Under the pieces are notes generated by a model. That model saw only the letters and a list, made by a program, of their open reading frames with translations, ran no database searches and was not told the DNA's origin. Below, piece by piece: positions 22,533 through 35,400 of a stretch of DNA of 64,000 nucleotides. This DNA comes from Theristus sp. LFF4_11. Its lineage: Eukaryota > Nematoda > Chromadorea > Monhysterida > Xyalidae. The stretch covers positions 1-64,000 of the forward strand of contig JASANC010002873.1 in the NCBI GenBank assembly GCA_030248135.1, in the 5' to 3' direction. The translations under genes were made by a program, and so were the position numbers. Every line of letters starts with the position of its first letter. Positions within the stretch are counted from its first letter, which is position 1.

Positions 22533-23008
22533 TACCGTATTACCCCCATTAAACCCCCCCCCCACCATTAATCCCCCCACCAATAAACCCCCACCCCCCC
22601 GACCAGTTTCCGAATAATCCCCCCCCCACAAATAATCCCCCATGGGGGATTATTGGAGACCTGTTTGAAACACATACCCAGCGAATTCAGTGGCTGGTTG
22701 CAGTGAAAATGATGAAATTGTGCTACCAAGGCCCCAAATGGGTGAGTTAATTGTAATTTCATTACAAAAGGCTGTTATAAAAGGAAATTTTTATGTAGAG
22801 TAGAAGTTTCTGCGACTTTCTTGCCTGCCATGCAATGTATTTTTGCCATTTTTCAACAAACCCCCACCCCTAGAACTTTTTGTAAATAAACCCCCCCCCC
22901 CCACCAATAATCCCCCCCACCAATAATCCCCCCCACCAATAAACCCCCACCCCTAAAAGTCGCTGACGTATTAATCCCCCATGGGGGTTTATTGGGGGTA
23001 ATACGGTA
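22533..23008. mobile_element. TIR element, TACCGTATTACCCCC family (copy 1)
   Basis: It begins TACCGTATTACCCCC and ends GGGGGTAATACGGTA. Between lie C-runs with CCCCCATGGGGG palindromes and a conserved ~230-bp core (GACCTGTTTGAAACACATAC to GTAGAAGTTTCTGCGACTTT). Copies 2-4 are at 49133-49590 (inverted), 52334-52790 and 55898-56335. All four differ in flanking sequence but are bounded by TA, fitting TA target-site duplication. No ORF of note; non-autonomous. Confidence 0.88.
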
Positions 23009-23375
23009 CCAACCGATCATAGTCAACATCAATAATTTTACCACCCAGACTGCATCACACTTTTTGAAGACTGAATTTGTGCGTCATTTTGATGTCACAT
23101 TTTTTGATTCACATGATGACTCTCTTTTCATATGTGCGAAAAAGTACAAAACAGCCAAGGTATGGCACAAAAGTACCACGGGACATCGATTGACGATGAC
23201 AAAAGAACTTTGCAAACTCACTCTGGCAAACACGAACTTGTCCATTGTTTTTTTGCCACAATACTCGCTGTTTGTGGCTGCATGAATGCATGATGAACCT
23301 AAAGAGTTGTTGTTGCTATCCACAAATCATTTTACTCGACAGTGTTTTTTCGCTCTGTAAAAACTTGGATGAATA

Positions 23376-24416
23376 ATGCTTCCACAAAGTCGCACGGTGT
23401 TTTTCACGGTGATCGTATTCATTTGTGCCAGCGGCGGTGGTGTCATTCTTGCTCTTCAGTGTTTCAGTTGCGGTGGTGAGGGCGAGGAAAAATGCGAGCA
23501 GTCGCAAGTTCCGAGCTCGAAGCGCACGTGTGCCTCCGACAACATGCGATGTGGGAAGGTAGAAACATTGAATTTTTATTCGTTGTGATTGGTAAAATGG
23601 ACAGGCGCAGGTGGTGAAACCAGACCCTGCTTGTTGAAACGGTCAAACCAGATTTATGAACGGAGAGCTGAGCAATGGTACTTCAATAAACGAAATTACA
23701 CACGAGACACTAAAAAAGTATGAGAACAATGCCATCAACTTTGAAAATTTATCCAATTCGCATAGCCCTTTAGTTTGACCGTTCTGGCATGAGCAAGTCC
23801 GGTCTTGGTTTCGCTTTATGATAAAAATAGAATAATTCATTATCGACCAGCCAAATTTCAGGTGGAAATTGTGGCCGTTGTTGAGAAAGACGACGACAAC
23901 AGCGACGAAGCCGGCAACAACGACGCGAGTCGATCCAAAAGGGACACACTGACAATTAAAACTGAGAAGAGCACCGCTTTAAAAACGAAAGAAAACGAAA
24001 AGGAAACGTCCGCAAAAGAGAAGGAGTACGATGATGAGAAGTGGTCGCTGTTAGCGGCCGAGATTCATCAGGAGAACGGAGACACGGACAAGAGCGACTC
24101 GACAAAGGACGAGCGAATCAACAGAGATGAGAGGGAGAAGAAACCGAAAATCAAGCGCGGTTGTATGAAGCAAACGATTTGTCAGTCGATGGACGGTGAA
24201 AATAAATGCGTCAAGAATCCAACGATGATTGACGCAAATGGGACGACCGTAAAACTCACCGGTGTCGGCTGCTGCTGCCGAGAAAACCTGTGCAATGCCG
24301 CCGCCATTGGCAAGCCGTGTTGCATTTCTTTTGTTACTGGGATAATTTTCAGTTCATTTGCAATTAGACTCATTCTTGCCAATTCAGTTTTTAACCCGCG
24401 CAGATGCCTGTGGTGA
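23376..24416 (+). CDS. Ly6/uPAR-like secreted or membrane protein with long charged insert, 2 exons
   Basis: Exons 23376-23558 and 23862-24416, phase 0; 245 aa. Residues 1-27 look like a signal peptide, followed by LQCFSCGG, the start of a three-finger (Ly6) fold. The second exon begins VEIVAVVEKDDD and runs about 90 residues of Asp/Glu/Lys/Ser-rich sequence before the cysteines resume (GCMKQTICQS, CVKN). It closes with GVGCCCRENLCN, the CCxxxxLCN Ly6 signature. A hydrophobic C-terminus (CCISFVTGIIFSSF region) could be a GPI-attachment or membrane segment. The insert sits between the second and third finger segments and is unusual for a domain of ~80 residues. Role unknown; Ly6 proteins often modulate receptors at the cell surface. 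A further 3' exon cannot be excluded. Confidence 0.72.
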
Positions 24417-24549
24417 TTTATTGTATTCATCGTCGGTTTTTGTGTTATGTTGCTCGAAAATATTTTTAAATGTTGCCTTTTGCACATGCACCTCGATAGA
24501 GCTGTATCAGTTTTGCTTAGCACAAAAAGAAACGCATCATTCAAAAACG

Positions 24550-24550
<1 letters not shown>

Positions 24551-24605
<55 letters not shown>
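24551..24605 (+). repeat. (CA)n microsatellite
   Basis: About 27 uninterrupted CA units, lying between the Ly6-like gene and the 5S rRNA gene. ORFs across it on both strands are artefacts of the repeat. Confidence 0.97.
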
Positions 24606-24607
<2 letters not shown>

Positions 24608-24701
24608 ACTGCCAGTCTGCCGCTACGTGGTGTGCACAGCGTACAGCACAGCGCTTTTTGCATTTTGTTCGCACAACACAGAGACAGACAGTGTTGCTGT
24701 T

Positions 24702-24820
24702 GTCTACGACCATACCACGCTGAACGCACGCCATCCCGTCCGATCTGGCAAGTTAAGCAGCGTCGGGCCTGGTTAGTACTTGGATCGGAGACGGCCTGGG
24801 AACCCCAGGTGTCGTAGGCT
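24702..24820 (+). rRNA. 5S ribosomal RNA, full length
   Basis: Starts GTCTACGACCATACCACG and ends GTCGTAGGCT, so the terminal helix pairs. Internal blocks match nematode 5S: GCACGCCATCCCGTCCGATC, TGGCAAGTTAAGCA and GTTAGTACTTGGATCGGAG, the last being within the usual internal promoter region. A TTTTT run follows directly, a RNA polymerase III terminator. It is a single copy here, with no tandem 5S and no adjacent spliced-leader RNA gene, unlike the 5S/SL1 clusters of some nematodes. Confidence 0.95.
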
Positions 24821-26005
24821 TTTTGCGTTTCCAGGCTCTATTTGTGCATTTCTTACATTTTTACAACATTTCTAAAATAGCTAGCTTTAATTAATTATTT
24901 ATTTATTTATTTATTTATTAATTTATTTAAAAACGTTGCAATCATAACTGCAATCATAACCAACAGAATGCATTTTCATTTCATCCACTTTGTTTAAGAT
25001 TTCATTCTCGTTCTCTGACTTGCAGATTTACAATCACAACTGATCTGTTCAAATCGAATTAAATGTAAAACACACGACTGAATCAAGGGCATAAGATTAA
25101 AAAAATGTATTTTAAAGAAACCTAGTGTATGCAATGCATTTCTAAGCTGCATAACCGAAAACACTACGCGGTGTAGAACTGAATTTCAAACCAAATGCAA
25201 AGGAAAAACAGAAGGTTGAATAAAATGCACCAAAAATTGAACTTGTAAAACTTGCGAAGCAACCTGGGTGTGTTCACAAAATAGCACAAAATCAAAAAAA
25301 AAATCAATGAATCCGCAAAAAACAGGACAAAAAAACGAAAACAAATATACCGTTTTATCAACAAAAATAACGTCTTCTACGAAGTGTCATTGCAATGATC
25401 AGCAATATTGTCAGCTTCCAACAGTCTGCTGTTTGTCGAAAGTGGAAAGTTGAGAAAGCTGTCCTGTCCGACCATCGATGACACCATTAAATAGGTTAAC
25501 CTAAAGTGGAACATTAAAAACGTTTAATGACATAAATATAACTACGGAACATTGCGTGTCGTGTTTATGGCACAGAGCACCATGTGGCATGCCATATTAT
25601 GCGAGTATATGCGAGCACTCCATGCCACAGACACATGACGATCGCTTCATTATGCAAATTGACCAAACCAGCGGGTTTTGTAACACAATGACAATAGCGG
25701 AAACTAAAGCGGCATTCATGAAGCAGTATTTGGCGACGCATAGCTGTATTTTAACACAGCTACGTGACATAAAATACTGCTTCATGAATGCCCTTTTCGG
25801 TGTCGATATGACGAGCGCGAATAACCACCGGCACAACGAACAATGTTACTATTATGTAAGACCGCTGTTTAATTATTGGCAGTGAACGACAAACAAGAAA
25901 AAAACAGAAAATTTAAAGAAAACACGTCAATAAAAAATGCATCACGTGTGAATTTTGGTGGTACACGACCTCAAGTATTGTTCATGAATGGATGGGGCAT
26001 GACGC
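24821..26005. other. Intergenic, with an inverted-repeat hairpin
   Basis: AT-rich, with TTTA/TTAA runs at 24880-24930. The only clear structure is the hairpin-forming repeat at 25710-25794, listed separately. No gene was seen. Confidence 0.5.
25710..25794. repeat. Inverted repeat around TTCATGAAGCAGTATT
   Basis: GGCATTCATGAAGCAGTATTT on the left pairs with AAATACTGCTTCATGAATGC on the right around a 36-base centre that itself contains GCTGTA/TACAGC-like halves. Half of the same motif recurs at 32925-32993 inside the chromodomain gene. It may be a small foldback element. Confidence 0.65.
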
Positions 26006-27504
26006 TCACATTGGCGGCGGCGGTGCGCCCTGCGCCGGATTGCCGGCTCTCCAGTCTCGAAACTTCAAGAAGCAGTCGACCGCGTAGGCGAGCATGGCGC
26101 CGAAGCCGAAGAACTGAGAAAACACACCCCGTTTGTATTATTTGGAAACGAAGAACTGTGGAAACGCATTACGATATGAAGTTGATTGCATATTTGAGGC
26201 CAGGCACATTAATGGAAGCAAAATTGAATCGGAGGCAAATTGCAAGCCAGCAGAACACGCACCGCGGCGACGCCCCATGCACCGGCACCAGCGTACTGCG
26301 ATGCGGCCACGGCCAGAACGCACGCCGCGATGAAATAGAACACCGTCCAGACGAAACAGTACAGCATCTCCTGTGTAGGTAAGTAACCTGTGCAAGTAAA
26401 AAAAGCCAAACCACCAAAAAGTCGTATACATGTCACAACTCGTCCATCACGGAACAAAAATATGCATGTTGTGCCACGTAGCCCACGTAACGTAACAAAC
26501 CATTTAAAGCAATACGTGTTCATGAAAAGTGTCTTCAGTGTACCTAACTGTGCTATTTAAAAATTAGTTAAAATTAAAAAAAGCATCCGTCATATCACCT
26601 GCTTGTCCAACAACGAGCATAAACATAAAAAATCGAGCAACGCAGCGCCCGCTCAGCTGCGGCCTCACTAACCACTAACGTCCACGGCACCATGTGCAGC
26701 GTCTCAATGGCGTGCATTATGTACAGCATGAGCAATGTCAGCGTGATCATGAAGCCGATGATCGTGACGAACGTGCCCCAGCCGGCGCCGCCGTAGCCCG
26801 GCTGCGGACCGGCCAGCACGCAGATGAATGTCACGAAATCGAGCACCTGCGCATAATGGGAATCGACGGACAGCGTTTGCGAAGAAACACCGGATGCACT
26901 GAGTATAGCCTACAGTCTATCTGGAAAATGTATGCAACATGACGTAATGACCAACCGATCAGCGCTGAGAATCGCTCATGACCAACCAATCACCGCTGAG
27001 AAATGCTCATGACTAACCAATCAGCGCTGAAAATTGCTATGACCAACCAACCAGCTAGTTGCATATATTAGCGAGATAGACCGTATTTATTGGAACCTGA
27101 CCGACCGAAATGACGTCATGTGCGTTAAGAACATCCGCTTGCCATGTACAGTATAGCTTGGTTAGCGTTTCATGTGAAAGACGTGTGGAAGCGTCCAGTT
27201 TGCAGGCGGTTGTTTTTTTTAAATAACGAAAATCGACACCCTCCAAGAGTGCAATATTTTACAATAGCAATCGCTAGGCGACTAATAAACCCAGACGAAC
27301 CAAAATTACCCACCGACTCACCAGTTGTATACATTTGATGATGCCGGCCAACGTTCGCACGTACGACGGATCGAACCAGAACGACGCGACCGAGAACTGC
27401 TGTCGTTGCGTCGTGGTCGTCGTGTAGTGCGTCGTCGTCGTGTACGTCGTCGTCGGATACTCGCTCTCCTTCGTCGGATCGACCGGCGGCGCGGCGGCGG
27501 CCAT
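26006..27504 (-). CDS. MARVEL-domain (CMTM-like) four-pass membrane protein, 4 exons
   Basis: Exons in transcript order: 27504-27322, 26846-26673, 26370-26263, 26113-26006; all phase 0, 190 aa from the ATG at 27504. The N-terminus is Thr-rich (YTTTTHYTTTTTQRQQ). Four hydrophobic segments follow: GIIKCIQLVLDFVTFICVLA (across exons 1-2), FVTIIGFMITLTLLMLYIM, MLYCFVWTVFYFIAACVLAV and FFGFGAMLAYAVDCFL; the tail ends PPPPM. Order and spacing fit the MARVEL fold found in CKLF-like (CMTM) proteins, which act in vesicle membranes and protein sorting. The frame is open upstream of the ATG (ELEQICRKELDKM), so an upstream coding exon is possible. Intron 1 carries a TACAGTCTATC element. Confidence 0.85.
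26911..27085. mobile_element. TIR element, TACAGTCTATC family, short copy with internal repeats
   Basis: Begins TACAGTCTATCTGG and ends GCGAGATAGACCGTA, like the 98-863 element. Its interior is about four ~32-bp units, each containing GACCAACCAATCAGCGCTGA or a close variant. It is intronic in the MARVEL-domain gene. Confidence 0.7.
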
Positions 27505-30500
27505 CTTGTCGAGCTCCTTTCGGCAGATCTGCTCGAGTTCACTGATCAGTTGCGGCGACGATGTACCCAAGATGCGCCTCTTCTCGTGGTGGTCACCAAT
27601 TTTCGACGAACCCTCTGCACTGCTCCGCGAAATTTTTTCGGCGTTAATGGAACTATTTTAAACTTTTGTATTGTGAAAAAAAACGGCAGTTGTTTGTTTG
27701 TTATAGATGACTTTTTTGAATGATTACTTGTTTTTTGATCCTGAAACGAATAATTTCGGTTAGGTTCCTATAATTCTGACAATCTCCATATTATTATGGA
27801 GACAATTGAAAGTAAAAAACTACAATGCGCGAATAACAACGCCTTTTGATCAGAGCATCTGTGCACGCCAATTTTGCCCGAAAACAGATTTATTGCTTCC
27901 GGCTTGAGGTGGTATAAAAATAACAAAGCTGAGTTATAGTGCGAATAGACCTATCGAAAAAGACAGCTAAGTCGCTTTGCGAAAATAACAATAGAAAGCT
28001 ATTGTTTAACGAAAAACGAAAAATATCTATGAGACAAAACAACGTTGGTGAGAAAAAACAGAAAACTGAAAACCAAAAACTTTTTTGCTTGCTTTCAACA
28101 AATTGAATAAGCGAAAACAGATAACGCCAGTCAGTGCTACTATTGCCAGTCAATCAAACTTCAATCTCAAAGATCATCAAAACTGATGGACTTTTTCTTT
28201 CCTCTCCAAAGCAGAAATTATCTTTACATTCCACGATTTTCAGCAAGAAAATGACAAAATTTTGCTGTTATTTAGAAACATTCCACAAAACACATTCAAA
28301 ATATAAAACGTTTTACGTGTTTGCTGCAAGAAATCGAAGCAGCGAGCAACAAAACGTAGAATGAGAAATTGCAATATTCACACGGTCTGAGCAAAAAACA
28401 GACAGGTTTAAAAGAAAAACCAACATGTTCAACCAACAGCAATGGAAAGCCAAATCTAGCCGGAAATAACAAGAAAAAATCATCGGATAAGAAACGAAAT
28501 ATATATTTCAATGTAAAAACAACCACAAAATATGCGTCATCGTAGAGCACTGCAAAGAAAATGGAAAAGTGGTGCATCATCCAAATCAATAAAATAAATC
28601 AGCGAAGAAAAATTAGAAAAAGATAACGGAAATAAAATCGAACCCATTACTTTATCAATTTTTTTTCGGAACTTCACTACTGTAGACTGAACGTGGAATA
28701 AGATTTTGCACACTACATTTCAAAAGGTTGCCATTTCAATTATTAAAACCAGACGGGTACTGGTACTAAACAAAATAAAACCAGTGTATCTTTAAAAAGC
28801 AAAAGAATGGCAGTTCACAACGTTAAAAGGTTTTCACCAACCGCTTTGTTGTTGACCCAATCGCAATACTAAAGTCACCACTGAATCGTTACCAAATAAA
28901 TAAAAATGGAGCTAAATGAAGACTTGCGTTTCGCACCATAAACTAAACATCGTGAAATACCGCAACGGACAGATGAGATTGATAAACAATATTGAACTGA
29001 TCTTGGCATCACAACAACCAAACAAATATGATCCAGTTTAAAACAACCCTGTGCAATAGTGAAAACATTTTAAAACCAACGTATCGGGGCAGTTAAATAC
29101 TGGGCTGGCACACTTGGATTTGAATATTGAACAACAATAAAAGCTTTGTCTGACAAAAAAGTTCAAAATGTTTATATGTAAAACCATAGCAAAATCGCAA
29201 AATCCACAAAAATTAAAATAGCTCTTGACGAAAACATGAATGAACACATGCATCAAACCAATCAACAAAACTGGATATTATAACTCAGCAAGCAAAGAGA
29301 ACATAATTCATAAAAAAAACACACCACCAGCTCATTACATACACAGTTCTGTTATTCTTAACCGCCAATTTCATTATATTCAACAACCTGGGTTACTAGC
29401 TGTCAGAGTGCAGGCAAACGCACGCGAATTGAAAAAAATGCAGTAGTGTCTGTGTGTGTCAACAGGTGTGCAGCAACACAGACTGTTCTTTGGGTGTTGT
29501 GGTGCTGCAGCAATGCAAAAGAGACACGCGACAGCAAGATGAAGTTTCAGTTTAGGTTTAAAGATTGCACCGAAATCACACGAACATAGGAGCGGCTGCA
29601 GCTCGCGCGCAAAGCCAACCGATTGCAGCGACACTAATCCAAAGATTGCGCGCTGCCGCGAACCGACTGACAACTAATAACCAGCTGAGGCATAACGATA
29701 AGACAGGTGGTAGCGAAAAAAACTGCCACTATTACAAGCACTTAGTCCGCGAAGCACACAGATTTTGATGTACAGATAAAGCGACGACAAGTGACAATGA
29801 AAAAGATATGCTGATGTTCTGTAATCTGTTACTGAAAGACTCGAAAACATACTGCGCAATGTGGTGGAAGTTAATGGCAATAGGAGATACGACTGATTGA
29901 AAATGCGACAAAATGAATAACAACATCATAAACTGTACACGAAACTGACTGTCCACACAGATTTACTCAAAACGAACTGAAAGAAATGTGAAGATACGTG
30001 CGTCTCGAGTTTGTTGCCGATGCTTTGAGAGCAACTTATAACAAAACTCGGTAGTTATTCAACTAAAAAACTGAAATCTCGGGGTCCAACCGTTTGAAAA
30101 CCGGTATTGCAACAAAATCACGTCGGGAATTTTAACAGTTCTTTGAGAAGAAGGTTAAAACCAGGTTTTCAGCTCAGGGTGAAGTATTCATCTGAGAATA
30201 CACAGCAATCTGTAGCGGGATACCATTTGAATGGAGTAGCTGAAATGAAATGAATCATGTGTGGCCGTTCTATTCTTTGTGCGTTTGTAAAGCAATAATA
30301 GCGTAAAAAAGCACCGATTCAGCCACACCAACACAGAAAACGGAACTTCCTTAACAAAAAGAGCTGCAAAAAACAAAACAACCAAAAAAGACCGAGAAAC
30401 ACTGAAGGCCATTTGCGATGACTACCAGCTGTCACCTGTCTTGCTTGGCCGTGTATCATTGGTCGAACTGAGCAAGCAACACGTCAAAATCGGATCGATC

Positions 30501-32492
30501 CACCGTCTTGGTAGGTAACCACCTAAAAGCAGCACAGGAAAAACTATTGGCGGAAACACTGAAACACAACACAACAGAGTGCACACTAATATATCACTCA
30601 CTCACCAGTGGCTTTATTCCATCATTGTCATAAAAAACAGAGGCCGCGTAAAGCAAGCACAACAGAAGTGTTCGGAATTTCAAAACAAATCATTTTAAAT
30701 CATAAAGTTCGGTAGGGTTTCCGATTGGTCGAGCATCCTTGGCTGGTCAATTTGTTCACCCGAATTCAATTCGACAGCTTTGCGACACCGAATTTCCAGT
30801 CTGCTGCGCCAGCACAGAAAAAAACAATAAATACATAAAGGTATTTTTGAAGATGAAGTTAAAAAACTTCAAAATAAAAAAAGCTCAAACAACCCCCAAT
30901 TCCAACGTGAACGATGAAACCAGTTTTATTTGTTGTTTTCATACACACTCCGAAACACAGACATAGTATTTTGAAATAAAAAAAGCAAAAAAAATGTACA
31001 GATTAAAATGTGTTTAAACCTCACTAAACATTACACTACGAATATTAAAAACCACTGTACACTGTTGGGTGCTTCGCGACTGACCAATCCGAAATCAGAA
31101 AATCATGAAAAAATCTTGCAATCACTTCACTGAAAAAAACTACAATCCATCAATATGACTTTTTGATCGAGGAGACACTTGAAAATAGAGTAAAAATTCT
31201 AAAACAACTTAGCAATGAAAAATAGCACACGTTCAAGCAAAAAAACGTTGTGTTACGGTCATTGAAATAAGACGTTCATCATTACTTCTCAACAGAAAAC
31301 ACGTGTTTTTGTCTTAAAAGGACAAATGCTACACAACTGATGGCGCCATAGTGATTCAAACTGAGGGAAACATTACTTAGAGATATTCTGCACGATGTTC
31401 GCCAGCCCGAAATATGATTTGGTTGATTTACAAACCAAACAAGACGTTGGAGTTAAGGGACCACTTCAAATAGATCTGGCAACAACGCTCTCCTTCTAAA
31501 TTGTTTGAATTGCCACCATTCGTTGTGCGTACTATGTTTTGCACAGATTGATTGAACACAAATGCGCAGGTCTATTGACAAAATACTATACCTGTACAGA
31601 ACTGAATTGCAACTTCAAGCTACACATATAGCCGCTACAACTAGATTTACAAACACATCATAAATTATAATGAATGATTACGGACAAAGCAAAACAGTGC
31701 ACATATTCTTGAAATGATCACCACAAAAACAAAACCGAATTTAAAAAGAGGCTGAAAAACCATACTGGAACTCTCGCAACAACATAAAACAGAACATTAG
31801 AAAGCGATCAACGCTTAAAATGAATAACGATCGTTTTATGCAACTTAAAAAAATGAGTATCCAAAGGTGTACGGACACTTTTGCAATTTCCAGCCTGAGA
31901 AAAACCTGATGTGAATTGAGATTAAAAATCGCAAGAACATAAAAAATTATAAGTCATGTTATTGAGAACGGTTTCAGCCGAAAGGAAAATAGAAAAACAG
32001 AGCGTAAAGAACAGGAAAACTATTTAAGTCAATCAACAGATCGTTTGCACAAAAGTAAAATTTCGGAATTTAGCTTTTGAATAATTCCGTTTATATCTGT
32101 GTTTTTAATTTCACGGTGTTCATCCTTTTCAACTGCGCAGAAAGCAGCCAGTTTTTGGCAGCAATTTTGGTGAACTGAACGACTTCAGTAATTCAAAAAA
32201 TTCACAAAGTCAAATAAAAACCGACAAACATCGTATCTTCCGCTAAAGAAGGTCCCATACGTTCAAGTCAAGAGTCTCTTAAGCTGCTGACGAATTAGTA
32301 TCATACTCAAATTAACATATCATACAAAACGTGCTGGACCTTCTTCAAGCAGTAACAACAACAACAAACAAACTGTTATCATTCGGAGACAAGAAACAGA
32401 TCATCAACCGACCAAAAATATCATCCAGAAAAGAAGACGGAAAAACAAACAAAAAGTAAGCAAATCAAAAAAAATCGGCCGAATGACGATGC
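27505..32492. other. 4.9-kb gene-poor region, A-rich on the + strand
   Basis: No exon with a recognisable domain was found. From about 28.1 to 32.3 kb the + strand has visibly more A than T, the same bias seen in intron 1 of the chromodomain gene to the right (transcribed -). That is compatible with minus-strand transcription, for example a 5' UTR intron of the MARVEL gene or 3' sequence of the chromodomain gene. This is inference only. Confidence 0.4.
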
Positions 32493-35400
32493 TCATTTCT
32501 TGTACCACCGTGCTCGGAGGCCGGCAAACTGGCTGGCGATCTGCGTGCGATAGTGGAATAGTGCGAAGGCGACTACGATGGCGAATATGGCGAGTGTCGC
32601 CAGCACGGCGACGTTGTGTGCCCGCCAGATGTACCAGGGCGCCGCGCGACGCGAACGCACGTGCGCACGATCGTGACGTGCCGCCAGCGCCGCCCGGCTC
32701 ACCGAGGCGCCGTTGGTGCTCGCCGCTAGCGAGTTGATCGTCTGTTTAAGATTTTTTTTAAATTAGGTTGAAGATTCGGATGGGAAGTGATGTTCAGAGG
32801 ATATATCGGGCGGGGAACTGCTGGGCAATCAGCGGATTGGGCTGCGCTTCTTAATATCGCTCCTCATTGACGGAGCCGTCGCTAACGATTTCACAACACG
32901 ACAGCTAAAGGTGAATTCGTAAAGCTGTATTTAGTGACCGCGTGCAGCTATGTCAACACAGCGACGTGTCACTGAATACTGCTTCATGAATGCAGCTGAA
33001 ATTGCCACAATGACCAACCATTCGGTGTCTTGTCTGCGCGGGCGTCGTCGTCACGGCCGATGGAGTCTCGACGCGCGCTGGTGTTCGCCTGCGCGGCTGA
33101 AGCAACAAAAACTGATTATTGGAAAATGTAAGGGTTAGAATGAGATCGTCAATTGTGGTGTATCTGTTTTTTTGGTGCGGAATTGCTCTTGTGCTCTTCG
33201 TTTTGAAAGGAGATGCATCAGAAGATCGATAACGGCTAACGAAAAGCGGGTCTCGGTGGTCAAGTGGTCCAAGAAGACACTGGTCCACCTTCGAGTTACC
33301 TCTGAAAACCACCGAAGATTGGCCCCTTCGGGTGGTTACCAAAAAAATATTAATCAAGACATGCATTCCACTGCCGCTAAAATTGCAGAAATCTTAAAAG
33401 AAACTACAAAAATCGGGCGAACCGTCGGCTTTTCTGACGTCTGCGGTTCCCGTTTCGACGGCGTTTTACTGCGACCGCGCGTCGCCGTCTGTTTCTTTGG
33501 CGTCGGCGTCGCTCGACTCCGCGACTGGGAGCGGCTGCGCTTCTTTGTCGGCGACGTTGACGATTTCTTCGCTTTGGTCGCTGACGATTTTCGACTTCGG
33601 CTGACCGAACGGCTACGCGCCGTTTTGCCCTTGGCGGGCGACTTCGACGACTTCCTGGCGGGCATTACTGACTGGAATGAAAAACAAAGTTGATTCAAAG
33701 ACAGAAATGCACCATATTCTAATCATACAACCATCCAACTTGGTAGGTCTGAGGTTTTCACATTGGAAAATGCGCTAATTACATTCATTTAAACACTGAA
33801 CTTTGGGCGGTACTTGATAAGCTGTATTTTTAAAAAAAAAATAAAACTTTATATTTGCTTCAAAACGATGTATCAAATCACTCTGAACGTTTGCTGCCTT
33901 CACGTGTCGTTTTAAAACAACTGTGTTACCGTGTAACACTTCAATTTCGCCAAACCCTGCCAAACCCTAAACCCATCTAGACACCAACCAACCTGTTCAA
34001 ACTTCCGCACCAGTTCTAGCGAGGCCGCGGCGAAATTGCTCAGCGGCTCCCAGGTGTCCTCGGACGGGTCCGGATAGTTCCTCCAGCGGACTTTATATTC
34101 GTCGCGACCGTCCTCCTTGTTGAAACGTTTCGCAAGAATAGATCCAATCTGGAACAGTTGAGATTCACTATGAGTTGTCAGGTGCGATACAAAAAAAACG
34201 TAGCGCGCAATGAGCCGCCCTGCAAAAAAACTGTACATTACGCCGAAAAGGATCTTTTATACGCATGAGCACAAATAGTGGAGAAGTTGACGAGACGCTG
34301 ACATAGAGCTGCATGGGCTGGATCTCATAACTGGGCGATACGTGGCAGTGCGTAAAAATGGTAAAAACTACAGATTTTATGCCACCAGTGAAACTGAAAA
34401 CGCACTGAAACCGCTTTTCAAACACACTGCAGAAATCAATATTGTGAGTTACTCCATATACACTTGCATATTATGGCTCACACAACTGCCCACTACTTAA
34501 TGCACCATCAATCATGAACACGTAAAAGTTGTCGGGTTACATTTATACGGTGAAAAGTGACAGCTCCAGAATTGAGTCATTGTTGAACGAACAAAGAAAA
34601 CGAAAAGCGCAAACCGGAAAATAATTTTTATGGCAAATGCTAATGCGGTAGCAGTCTTCAAAAGACACGGCACCCAGCAATAAACAAGCTTGAATCGCTC
34701 AAAATCCGTGAACTATGCCTAACCCGGATCACATATCCGAAATGATAGCAAGCTTTGAGCATTGCTCTGGACCACTGAACAAACAGAAGGCACGTAAACA
34801 CAAATAATACCTCGTAGTAATGCCGCGACGTTGTAACAGAATGTAGCAAATGAATAATATAAACAAAACAAATAATATTTTGCAGATATTAACCGAATAT
34901 CTGACTGAACCGATAAAACGATGCAATATGAAAAGAGTAGTGGAAGAAGAAGGCGTTAGGGGAGTGGGTAACATAAATGGAACCATTGTACAGAAGGTGG
35001 TGGGTTGAATGCAGATTTACTTTTAATAGGGAAAAACAATAAAAACAAATAAAAGGTGTCTAACGAGAAAAAGTAACTGAAAGCCCTTTAACAAAAAGGG
35101 ATATTTTACTTTAGACTATTCGAAATGAGCAATGCATTGGCGTTAAATTGAAGAAAAAATAAATCACTTGCGCAACAAGTTGCCAAACTCAGAAAAAGCT
35201 GTCTACTTTATGCCAATCTCGAAAGGAAACGTCGAGAAAATACGACAAACACACTCACAACCAAGATGTTTTAATCAGTGAAGATTTAAAAAAAATTCTC
35301 TTCAAAAAAACAAACAATCAAAAAATAATAATAAAGCTCTCAAAACTGTTTTAACCGAAGAGGGTCAAATAAAATTTAGTGCTGAGACAAAGGAGACATA

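Noticed and set aside
24358..24776. His/Thr and Val/Cys repeat ORFs on both strands
   Set aside because: They are translations of the (CA)n microsatellite and overlap the 5S rRNA gene.
33172..33693. 173-codon plus-strand ORF
   Set aside because: It is antisense to the RS-rich exon of the chromodomain gene; the minus strand has matching splice phases and a recognisable domain.
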